From NCBI GenBank assembly GCA_001302725.1, contig LIZU01000060.1, positions 1 through 6,882 of the forward strand: 6,882 nucleotides of DNA, in the 5' to 3' direction. The stretch is from a candidate division Zixibacteria bacterium DG_27. Lineage in GTDB: Bacteria; Zixibacteria; MSB-5A5; DG-27. The notes under the pieces are model-generated. The model saw only the letters and a list, made by a program, of their open reading frames with translations. It made no database searches and was not told where the DNA came from. Positions within the stretch are counted from its first letter, which is position 1. Each line of letters begins with the position of its first letter. Made by a program: the position numbers and the translations under genes. Below, piece after piece: positions 1-5,681 of the stretch.

Positions 1-59
1 CACAATAGATGCGGTCTCTCGCTCACATCAATCTAGTCTTATCTGGGGCTGTATTGCGG

Positions 60-668
60 TTACTTCTTCCTCAGTTCGAAGTTCTGGATCACTGACGCGC
101 CGTCCATGACTACAACTGGGGAGGAAACGCTCAGATAACCCTGTGCTATCACGGTTACCACATACGTTCCCGGCGGGAGCGTAGTCTTATAGATGCCATT
201 CCGGAGGTCGCTGGCAGTTGCCGGAACGGCAGTGCCCGGGAAGGTTATCATTGCTCCCAGTGGCAACCCTGTCGATGCATCCGTCACTCTGCCTGTGACA
301 GTACCTTTGGCAACGCGCTTCCTTGTGAGAGATACATCCCTGAGGATGGTCCTTCCTTCAGTCACGTCTACAGGGACTTCAAACGGTTTGTAACCATCCT
401 TCTCCACATGGAGCCGGTGTATTCCTACAGGAAGTGTAAGCCTGAAGATACCTGTTTCAGGGGCACTCACCACGCCTCCGAGAGATGGGTCGAGCGGAAA
501 AGTTATCTCAGCTGCGAGCGGCAAATCTGTCTCCTCATCGTATATCTTGCCGGTCACAAACCCCACGGGTGGGACAAGCGTCTTCTGGCCCTGAGGCGTA
601 TAACACCCTGTGGCGACTATTGCTGAAAGAAACAGAACACCTAGCACACCTCTCTCTAGTCTCGCCAT
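60..668 (-). CDS. Small lipoprotein with two tandem carboxypeptidase-regulatory-like domains
   Basis: Predicted 202-residue envelope lipoprotein of unknown specific function. Seen: a short charged N-terminus (MARLERG), a hydrophobic stretch at residues 8-19, and a lipobox ending ATGC with the lipidated cysteine at 22. Residue +2 is Tyr rather than Asp, which by the E. coli rule suggests the outer membrane. The rest is two copies of one roughly 80-residue unit (about 36-116 and 122-202). Both share VTGK/VTGR, LPL, ITFP, GIF/GIY, LPxG and a GY near the end. That pattern fits the CarboxypepD_reg/PEGA type of beta-sandwich, which is usually an accessory or structural domain. The start at 668 is chosen because AAGGAG lies 7 nt upstream and the promoter at 715-743 puts the transcript start near 708. 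An upstream ATG at 713 would lie at or before the transcript start. The gene is divergent from the barrel-protein gene. The family call is by pattern only. Confidence 0.8.
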   Translation of the reverse strand: MARLERGVLGVLFLSAIVATGCYTPQGQKTLVPPVGFVTGKIYDEETDLPLAAEITFPLDPSLGGVVSAPETGIFRLTLPVGIHRLHVEKDGYKPFEVPVDVTEGRTILRDVSLTRKRVAKGTVTGRVTDASTGLPLGAMITFPGTAVPATASDLRNGIYKTTLPPGTYVVTVIAQGYLSVSSPVVVMDGASVIQNFELRKK

Positions 669-675
669 CTCTTCA

Positions 676-681
676 CTCCTT
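676..681 (-). promoter_or_regulatory. Ribosome binding site of the lipoprotein gene
   Basis: AAGGAG on the minus strand, 7 nt before the ATG at 668. It decides the start in favour of the 202-residue product with the lipobox close to its N-terminus. A longer in-frame start at 713 has no comparable site. Confidence 0.7.
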
Positions 682-714
682 TTCACGTTCCCAACCAGAA
701 ACCCAGCGTCCAAG

Positions 715-743
715 ATTTTAAATCCTCATGGGCTCAAGGTCAA
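715..743 (-). promoter_or_regulatory. Sigma-70-type promoter of the lipoprotein gene
   Basis: On the minus strand a TTGACC -35 box (738-743) is followed by a 17-nt spacer and a TAAAAT -10 box (715-720). Each box matches the consensus at five of six positions. The expected transcript start near 708 gives a leader of about 40 nt ending at the ATG at 668. The -35 hexamer is identical to that of the acl operon promoter in this window. Confidence 0.55.
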
Positions 744-835
744 GCTCAATCCTTATTGGAAACAAATCACAATATACAGCCTCCAGACTACAAACAGATT
801 TGCACTCTGCATTTACTGCCCGGCACTTCATGGCC

Positions 836-870
836 TGTCCCTTGTACCTCGCAATTCGTACTTCATACTT
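836..870 (-). repeat. Degenerate 7-bp tandem repeat in the divergent spacer
   Basis: Read on the minus strand, five consecutive heptamers line up: AAGTATG, AAGTACG, AATTGCG, AGGTACA, AGGGACA. They are degenerate variants of an AAGTACG-like unit. It lies in the spacer between the divergent lipoprotein and barrel-protein genes. No function can be inferred. The repeat suggests this stretch is non-coding, although a 78-codon frame crosses it. The remainder of 744-881 shows nothing I can name. Confidence 0.35.
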
Positions 871-881
871 AATGTAGAGAT

Positions 882-928
882 GCACAGAACTCGTGCAGCA
901 AGGCCCCGGCTCCGCACGCTTTCTGTGC
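882..928. other. Strong intergenic hairpin (13 paired bases)
   Basis: GCACAGAA (882-889) is perfectly complementary to TTCTGTGC (921-928). Inside it, CGTGC (892-896) pairs with GCACG (914-918), and a symmetric 2x2 CT/CT internal loop separates the two stems. The apical loop is 897-913. Neither flank has a T-run, so it is not an ordinary intrinsic terminator on either strand. In the loop, GGCTCC (908-913) is complementary to GGAGCC at 939-944, which could make a pseudoknot-like contact. It could be the leader of a longer plus-strand transcript, a small RNA, or a DNA cruciform or operator. The structure is seen in the sequence; any role is inference. Confidence 0.5.
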
Positions 929-1005
929 CCGCATGCCAGGAGCCCGAGAGACACGATCCTCCTTAAACTGTTACACTACAAGAACATAAGGGATACCTTC
1001 CAACA

Positions 1006-1035
1006 TTGGCACGACACTTGATTATTGACTATTAC
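1006..1035 (+). promoter_or_regulatory. Possible promoter of the barrel-protein gene
   Basis: TTGGCA (1006-1011, five of six to the -35 consensus) is followed by an 18-nt spacer and TATTAC (1030-1035, four of six to the -10 consensus). This would start transcription near 1042, about 20 nt before the ATG. It is weaker than the two minus-strand promoters in this window, and transcription could instead begin further upstream. Confidence 0.3.
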
Positions 1036-1050
1036 AGATACGACTCACAT

Positions 1051-1057
1051 AAGGAGG
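1051..1057 (+). promoter_or_regulatory. Strong Shine-Dalgarno of the barrel-protein gene
   Basis: AAGGAGG, a full anti-16S match, lies 5 nt before the ATG at 1063. It fixes the start there, because in-frame codons upstream back to 1006 lack any such site. A perfect complement, CCTCCTT, sits upstream at 958-964 and could mask this site if the transcript began early enough. Confidence 0.75.
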
Positions 1058-1062
1058 TCAAA

Positions 1063-1800
1063 ATGCGTTACACAACTTCGAAGATCATTGTTCTCTCACT
1101 CCTGACCTGTCTCCCGATTGGCCAAACGGCACACGCATTCATGGGTCACGCTCCACCCATGGATTTCTCTGGAAGTTTCGAATTTGGACTACATGACATG
1201 GATCTATCCGGAGTCAACGGAGAGCTCTCGAAAAACGGCGCAGGCGCCTTCGACGACGTGAGCAGGACCATTGGCGGTTCCGGCTATTTTCGGCTTGGCA
1301 AACGAATGCTCATAGGCGCCGAAGGTGCTGGATTCTGGCAGAGCGCGTCAGGACCAGACGCGATGGCGAAAATTCAAGGTGGATATGGGTTTATCAACCT
1401 GGGGGTTGTCCCTGTCGCGACCCGCAATCTGCTCATCTATCCTCTCGTTGGTATCGGCGGAGGCGGAGCAAAGCTCCGAGTTCATTCAAGAGACTATTAT
1501 GATTTCTATTTTGGTGAAGAGATTCTTCCGGAGTGGGAAGAGCCGGGGTTCGGCGCCTTCGCACTCAACTTTTCCATGGGCGCCGATTACAGGCTCAAGC
1601 TGATGGAGACAAGGCGGACCGAAGGAGGAATCTGCCTCAACATGAGAACGGGTTATATCTGGCTTCCATTCGAAAGCAACTGGCAGGTTTCCGGTTTTGA
1701 CATATTCGGATCGCCTACGGCCGCATTTGCCGGCACTTATGCGAAAATCGGTATCGGAATATGGAGCTCCCAAAAAACACGGTCTCGGAAGGGTTCGTGA
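1063..1800 (+). CDS. Secreted protein, probable outer-membrane beta-barrel, family not recognised
   Basis: A 245-residue protein I cannot assign to a named family. Seen: a classical signal peptide (basic MRYTTSK, hydrophobic core at about 8-20, likely cleavage after AHA at residue 25). The mature part is rich in Gly and aromatic residues and in alternating hydrophobic/polar segments, such as those around 104-116 and 122-140, typical of transmembrane beta-strands. A tyrosine/phenylalanine-rich segment (DYYDFYFG, 144-151) may be an extracellular loop. The last strand-like segment (YAKIGIGIWS, about 226-235) is followed by a basic tail of about ten residues. Most barrel proteins end on an aromatic residue, so this tail is mildly unusual. 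The start is set by AAGGAGG 5 nt upstream. It ends 19 bp from the convergent aclA stop. A porin-like or structural role is inference. Confidence 0.75.
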   Translation: MRYTTSKIIVLSLLTCLPIGQTAHAFMGHAPPMDFSGSFEFGLHDMDLSGVNGELSKNGAGAFDDVSRTIGGSGYFRLGKRMLIGAEGAGFWQSASGPDAMAKIQGGYGFINLGVVPVATRNLLIYPLVGIGGGGAKLRVHSRDYYDFYFGEEILPEWEEPGFGAFALNFSMGADYRLKLMETRRTEGGICLNMRTGYIWLPFESNWQVSGFDIFGSPTAAFAGTYAKIGIGIWSSQKTRSRKGS

Positions 1801-1819
1801 AGTTTTGAGTCCGCGCGGG

Positions 1820-3967
1820 TCATCGTCCCCTGGGAAAGGTTCTCAGTTCCTTACCCCTGTACACCGCCTCCGCGAAGTTGATTCGGCGCATCTGCGGCTG
1901 AGTCGCTATTTCTTCGAAGTAGTGTGCCGAAAGCCCGGCCAGGCGACCGTATACAAACAATGCTTTCGCCACGGAAGAACCCAGGCCCATGTCAGCGACA
2001 ATTGAACCAATCACTCCATCAACATTTATGGGAAGACTTATCCCCTTCACCTGTTCAAAAACGGCACCTGCGATTTTGGACACGGCAACGCTATCGCCTG
2101 CGACTTCACATTCCCGCGCAAGTTTCCACAGCGTGTCCCGCCTGGGATCATCGGTGTGAATTCGATGGCCCATACCCTCGATACGCCTACCGGCCTTGAC
2201 ATACTCGCTCATTAGAGAGCGAGTTGCCTCATCAATTGAAATCCCTTCTTGTCGCGATTCCGCCGTGCAGCGTCTGAAAAACTCAGCAGCTTTTGCGCCC
2301 GCGCCACCATGCACATCTGTTATCGCGCCTATGCCGTGCGCGACGGCCACTTCATATGCCGCTCTTGTTGAAGCAGCGATGATCGTCGCCTGCGCGGAAG
2401 GCGGCGTAACCCCATGGTCAACGCTCGCAACTATCATCGCCTCAAGCATGCGGGCGTAATGTGGATCAACAATGTTGTTGCCGGAAATCGCCCTGGACAC
2501 GATGGCAGAGAACGGTTCATCTGCATCCGCTCCGTTCAAAGCCGACTCTGTGCCCAGTCTCCTGGCCAGATAACGTGCGAAACGGCCGATAGCGAACACG
2601 GCTTTTTGAACAGGCCCGTCTTTGCCCGCCTGGGGAAACTTAGCTACGTGCTCGTCGAGAAGCAGAAACGAGGCAAGGGTCTTTGATATGTCGTCTGAAT
2701 CTGACCACGAAAAAACGGGCGCTTCAATCTGAGACGCTTCGAATGCTCTCCTTCTGTGCTCCTCCAGGACCTGTTTATCAGGAAGTTCTCCTTTGATGAG
2801 TAGATGCGCCGTTTCAAGAAAACTCGCCTTCTCTATCAAATCCTGAAGTAAGTATCCTGAAACCATAAGTGTGTTGGGTGCAACCTTTGTGATGAGAGTA
2901 CCCCATCCCCGCTTTTTTGGCTTGGCTTCCCACGTCTCTCTCATTTTCTCATAGTATCTCTCAGTCTGAAAATACTTCTTACCCTTGAGCTTCGAACCCA
3001 CCACATCTATCAGCTCGTACTGGCTGTTGACCACATCTACGCCCGCCCGCTCAAGAGCCGCTTTTTTTGATTCGAAGGTCCCATATGCCTGACCCGGAGA
3101 GACTATCGCGCCGGCGTGACCCATGGTCTTGCCCTCGGGAGCATGCCTTCCGGATATGATCGCGACCAGCGGCTTGGGATAAAGGTGCCGGTTCTTCTCT
3201 ATGTTCTGCGCGAGAGTCTCCTCCATGCTCCCGCCGATCTCTCCTGCCAGGACCACCAGTTCGGTGTTCTTATATCCCATGACCAGCGGGATCAAATCCT
3301 GGAAGGTTGAACCGATAGCGCCGTCCCCGCCTATCCCCAGTACAGCATTCTGCGCAATCCCGGCACTGGCAAGAGCATCCGACATGTGATAAAGGATCGC
3401 GCCGCTACGCGAGACTATGGTGACCCCATGCGGCCCAAAAACGCCAGGAGAGGTTTCTTCGGGATAGAAGACGTTGGGTAGCATCCCGATCTTTATCCCT
3501 TCTGGAGGAAATATTACGCCTGGTGTGTTTCCCCCCAGCAAGAGAGTCTTCTTCCTTCGGGCAGCCACAAGGATATCCCTCACATCACGAAGAGGAATTC
3601 CCTCGGTGATAAGAAGCACGAGCGGAATGCCGGATTCGATAACCTCAACTGTCGCGTCTCTGGCAGTCGAATAGTGCCGCCATATGCTGGCAGCAACGAT
3701 ATTGGGATACTCTTCGAGGCAGTCCTTGACAGTATCATAGACCGGAACTGTCTCGTGGATTCTCGTACCGCCCCTGCCGGGAGCAATTCCCGCAGTCACA
3801 TTTGTTCCAAACTCCTGCATCAATCCGGCGTGCCTCGTCCCCTGCGCGCCCAGGCCAACCACTATCGTCTCAATCACGCCGGTCTTTTCGATGGTCCGAC
3901 CAATGTCAGGCCTGACTTTGCTTACCAGGTAATGAAGCATACCTTTTTGAGCAGGCAGCCTCTTCAT
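1820..3967 (-). CDS. aclA: ATP-citrate lyase large subunit: SCS-alpha-like module fused to citryl-CoA lyase module
   Basis: With the aclB product it should convert citrate, ATP and CoA to acetyl-CoA, oxaloacetate, ADP and phosphate in the cytoplasm. The protein has 715 residues. Residues about 30-325 match succinyl-CoA synthetase alpha: CoA-binding GLGAQGTRH (38-46), APGRGG (62-67), TEGIP (121-125), SRSGA (186-190), GIGGD (211-215), EIGG (243-246), and the phospho-histidine loop MGHAGA with His284. Residues about 350-715 are a citrate-synthase-fold citryl-CoA lyase: DHG with His518, HGGA with His553, GHR (600-602), and NVD with Asp650, at the positions of the catalytic His/His/Asp of citrate synthases. 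The start is supported by TAGGAG 7 nt upstream; an ATG nine codons in has a poorer site. The order beta subunit then alpha-lyase fusion is that of green sulfur bacteria. The SCS half has TPG (148-150) where SCS-alpha has CPG. A different citryl-like substrate is possible but less likely. Confidence 0.92.
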   Translation of the reverse strand: MKRLPAQKGMLHYLVSKVRPDIGRTIEKTGVIETIVVGLGAQGTRHAGLMQEFGTNVTAGIAPGRGGTRIHETVPVYDTVKDCLEEYPNIVAASIWRHYSTARDATVEVIESGIPLVLLITEGIPLRDVRDILVAARRKKTLLLGGNTPGVIFPPEGIKIGMLPNVFYPEETSPGVFGPHGVTIVSRSGAILYHMSDALASAGIAQNAVLGIGGDGAIGSTFQDLIPLVMGYKNTELVVLAGEIGGSMEETLAQNIEKNRHLYPKPLVAIISGRHAPEGKTMGHAGAIVSPGQAYGTFESKKAALERAGVDVVNSQYELIDVVGSKLKGKKYFQTERYYEKMRETWEAKPKKRGWGTLITKVAPNTLMVSGYLLQDLIEKASFLETAHLLIKGELPDKQVLEEHRRRAFEASQIEAPVFSWSDSDDISKTLASFLLLDEHVAKFPQAGKDGPVQKAVFAIGRFARYLARRLGTESALNGADADEPFSAIVSRAISGNNIVDPHYARMLEAMIVASVDHGVTPPSAQATIIAASTRAAYEVAVAHGIGAITDVHGGAGAKAAEFFRRCTAESRQEGISIDEATRSLMSEYVKAGRRIEGMGHRIHTDDPRRDTLWKLARECEVAGDSVAVSKIAGAVFEQVKGISLPINVDGVIGSIVADMGLGSSVAKALFVYGRLAGLSAHYFEEIATQPQMRRINFAEAVYRGKELRTFPRGR

Positions 3968-3974
3968 CTCTTTT

Positions 3975-3980
3975 CTCCTA
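3975..3980 (-). promoter_or_regulatory. Ribosome binding site of aclA
   Basis: TAGGAG on the minus strand, 7 nt before the ATG at 3967, inside the 43-bp aclB-aclA gap. It gives aclA independent initiation rather than translational coupling by overlap, and favours this ATG over the internal one at 3940. Confidence 0.7.
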
Positions 3981-4010
3981 CCAATCTCCCTTCGTGCATG
4001 AATCCATTCC

Positions 4011-5291
4011 TCAGCGGGAAGCCCTTCTGGCCTTGAAGGCTTCCTCCAATCCTTCTCGTATCACTTCTGCCATTATTTTCTGATTGCCAATTATCATGTG
4101 CAGATCTTTCAGTATCTCAGGCATGTCTGATCTGGCTTTTTCAAGGAACGCGTGAGCACTGGGAAGATCAGTGCCAACCATTCTCCCGTATATCGGAAGG
4201 ACCCGCTGTTTTTTCTCGTGACGCTCTTGCAGACACTGTACGAGCCCACGGATAAAAACATCACAGCTTGAGATGCCGCCAAATCTGGAGGTGATGAGCA
4301 CATCCACAATGGGATAATCCATCAGTAGATGAAACATTTCAGCAACCCTGCCCTGAGGGGGTCCACCACCTGAATCCATGAAATTGACGGGCACCACCTT
4401 ACCATCGAAGTATTTTCTGCCAACGTTTGCGACCTCATCTATTGAGAATATGCCGTATCCCGCTCCGCCTGGAACGATACCAACGTACAGTTTTTCCGGA
4501 TCCTTCTTTGCGTCCTCCTGAAGCAGATCGACATAGGGAAACCCGGCTGCCATTGCCCGCTGCTCATTTCTTGTTGGCTCGGCCACATCGTGCCGTCTAT
4601 CGCTAAGCCCCAGCATCTTGAAAAGATCTGCGTGCCTGTAAAGAGCGTTGTCGTCAAGAACCAGCTTTGCATCAACTGCCACAGGGCCCTTTTCAGTAAC
4701 AAGAAGTGGATTCACCTCGCAGACTTTGGCGTCGTATTTCTGGTAAGTCGCGTAAAGACTAGAGATTATGCTGCTCAGCCCGTCAGCAAGGCTGGAGGCA
4801 CCAAGGCCCTCGGCAAGTTTTAGAGCCAATCTACCTGCCACTTCTGGGTGGAGTTCTCTGTCATTCCCTTCAAGTTCTTCCTTGATGATAGCTTCTGGCT
4901 GGCTCTTGGCTACTTCTTCAATGTCCACGCCACCAGAGGCACTCACAATCACCACATTATTGAAGCTTGACGGGTCCATGGTCGCGCCGATGTAGCACGC
5001 CGCCTTTTCTTCAAGGCACTCTTCAACGAGAATGGTCTCGACAGAGTAACCCTTGATCTTCATTGACAGCAGACCTTTTGCTACTGATTTTGCCTCAGCC
5101 AGGTTCTTTATCTTCTTGATTCCACCTGCCTTGCCCCTACCACCAACAAGGACCATGGCCTTTAGCATGAGCGGGAACTTCAGATCCACGCCTTCCAGAT
5201 CCTTGAGCGAATGCACTACTCCATACTGCTTGGGAACAGGTATTCCCATGGCTTGAAACACTTTCTTAGCTTCGTACTCATAAAGCCTCAT
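4011..5291 (-). CDS. aclB: ATP-citrate lyase small subunit (SCS-beta-like, ATP-grasp)
   Basis: This 426-residue cytoplasmic subunit should bind ATP and, with the alpha module of AclA, form citryl phosphate and citryl-CoA. It follows the succinyl-CoA synthetase beta pattern throughout: N-terminal LYEYEAKKVF (3-12, compare LHEYQAK in SucC), the nucleotide loop GGRGKAGG (50-57), ILVEE in the ATP-grasp fold (87-91), metal-binding CEVNPL (191-196) and VDAKL (206-210). The C-terminal ligase/CoA domain has PGGAG (274-278), DSGGG (306-310) and FGGI with a nearby CD (337-344). The length is slightly above E. coli SucC. The start at 5291 is fixed by GGAGG 7 nt upstream and by the promoter at 5335-5363; an in-frame ATG at 5363 falls within the -35 box. 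Taken alone it could be read as SucC. The lyase fusion directly downstream, 43 bp away, argues for citrate lyase. Confidence 0.9.
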   Translation of the reverse strand: MRLYEYEAKKVFQAMGIPVPKQYGVVHSLKDLEGVDLKFPLMLKAMVLVGGRGKAGGIKKIKNLAEAKSVAKGLLSMKIKGYSVETILVEECLEEKAACYIGATMDPSSFNNVVIVSASGGVDIEEVAKSQPEAIIKEELEGNDRELHPEVAGRLALKLAEGLGASSLADGLSSIISSLYATYQKYDAKVCEVNPLLVTEKGPVAVDAKLVLDDNALYRHADLFKMLGLSDRRHDVAEPTRNEQRAMAAGFPYVDLLQEDAKKDPEKLYVGIVPGGAGYGIFSIDEVANVGRKYFDGKVVPVNFMDSGGGPPQGRVAEMFHLLMDYPIVDVLITSRFGGISSCDVFIRGLVQCLQERHEKKQRVLPIYGRMVGTDLPSAHAFLEKARSDMPEILKDLHMIIGNQKIMAEVIREGLEEAFKARRASR

Positions 5292-5298
5292 TGACCGT

Positions 5299-5303
5299 CC
5301 TCC
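5299..5303 (-). promoter_or_regulatory. Ribosome binding site of aclB
   Basis: GGAGG on the minus strand, 7 nt before the ATG at 5291. It decides the start so that the protein begins at the conserved SCS-beta N-terminus rather than with a 24-residue upstream extension. Confidence 0.75.
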
Positions 5304-5334
5304 AGTGCATGGACCTCGCAAGTGACGGATGGGC

Positions 5335-5363
5335 ATTCTACCACCTGCCTCGCGCTCGGTCAA
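5335..5363 (-). promoter_or_regulatory. Sigma-70-type promoter of the aclBA operon
   Basis: On the minus strand TTGACC (5358-5363) is followed by a 17-nt spacer and TAGAAT (5335-5340), each box five of six to consensus. The transcript should start near 5328, giving a leader of about 37 nt. No other promoter is evident before aclA, so both genes should be cotranscribed. The GTTCAA motif array begins about 36 bp upstream of the -35 box (5399) and is densest at 5440-5493, so it could affect this promoter. Confidence 0.6.
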
Positions 5364-5398
5364 CTGGAATCACCGCGACCGGAATTGGGCTACAGGTT

Positions 5399-5404
5399 GT
5401 TCAA
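5399..5404 (+). repeat. Outlying GTTCAA unit between acl promoter and array copy A
   Basis: A single GTTCAA within GTTGTTCAAT (5396-5405). The same ten bases recur at 5437-5446, where the array proper begins. The flank GCTACAGGTTGTTCAA (5389-5404) matches GCTACAAGTTGTTCAA (5878-5893) before copy B at 15 of 16 bases. Copy A therefore carries an extra 41 bp between these points, consistent with an insertion, or with a deletion in copy B, through the short repeat. Confidence 0.5.
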
Positions 5405-5436
5405 TCCGGTTTATGGTGATCAGCACCAGGATTTAT

Positions 5437-5510
5437 GTTGTTCAATAGGTTCAACTGTAGTTCAAGGTGGTTCAATGTTGAACAATGTTGAACTATGTTT
5501 CATTGTTCTT
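5437..5510. repeat. GTTCAA/TTGAAC array, copy A (upstream of aclB)
   Basis: Four GTTCAA hexamers start at 5440, 5449, 5460 and 5470, followed by two inverted TTGAAC at 5478 and 5488. Steps are 9, 11, 10, 8 and 10 bp, close to one helical turn. The last four hexamers form an exact dyad about 5476/5477: the outer pair (5460-5465 with 5488-5493) and the inner pair (5470-5475 with 5478-5483). The copy aligns without gaps to 5885-5958 at 60 of 74 positions. It lies upstream of the acl promoter and just after the stop (5500-5502) of the minus-strand zinc-ribbon remnant. It could be a cooperative protein-binding site, or in RNA a pair of nested stems. Confidence 0.75.
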
Positions 5511-5605
5511 TGTGCTTACGCTTGATTTTCTCGAGCATCTCGTCCAACTCCCTGCAGCTCCAATGCGGCTGAATTGGACTCTTGCACTTCTTATAGCTGA
5601 ATCAT
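5500..5605 (-). pseudogene. Possible remnant of a small zinc-ribbon gene
   Basis: A 33-codon open stretch on the minus strand (5601 to stop at 5500-5502) reads YKKCKSPIQPHW, then SCRELDEMLEKIKRKHKEQ. The first part resembles half of a zinc ribbon, with a short peptide between basic or cysteine residues and a PHW turn. The tail has the charged helical character of a true C-terminus. The frame is closed by TGA at 5602-5604. In another frame, ATGATTCAG (5605-5597) would give MIQ and join it after a one-base shift, suggesting an original start like MIQC-K-K-C. No ribosome binding site precedes that ATG, and the second cysteine pair is missing. I read it as decayed; a chance frame is quite possible. 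Confidence 0.3.
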
Positions 5606-5637
5606 GTCAATCAAAGAGGGGCCTACTGTTCTTGGCA

Positions 5638-5670
5638 ACGGACCTGCGGGACTGGGGCATGCCTGTCCGT
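5638..5670. other. Short inverted repeat beside the structured element
   Basis: ACGGAC (5638-5643) pairs with GTCCGT (5665-5670) around a 21-nt loop containing the palindrome GGCATGCC (5656-5663 region). It lies 11 bp from the larger structured element at 5682-5761 and may be part of the same unit. It is modest on its own. Confidence 0.3.
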
Positions 5671-5681
5671 AAGTAAGTCTT

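Noticed and set aside
718..954. 78-codon frame on the minus strand starting with GTG behind AAGGAGG
   Set aside because: The spacing from the ribosome-site-like sequence to GTG is only 3 nt, the frame crosses the 7-bp repeat and the hairpin, its stop lies in the lipoprotein promoter's -10 box, and its seven scattered cysteines form no recognisable motif. Not impossible, but not supported.
1006..1062. Upstream TTG start for the barrel-protein gene
   Set aside because: The signal peptide and the AAGGAGG site both point to the ATG at 1063.
1811..1818. CCGCGCGG palindrome as a bidirectional terminator
   Set aside because: Stem too short with no room for a loop and no T-run on either side.
5292..5363. 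Upstream extension of aclB to an ATG at 5363
   Set aside because: It would begin within the -35 box of the promoter, and the extra 24 residues do not resemble the SCS-beta N-terminus.
5485..5676. 63-codon plus-strand frame in the spacer
   Set aside because: No ribosome binding site, begins inside array copy A, and runs through the inverted repeats; the minus-strand reading is more protein-like at its right place.
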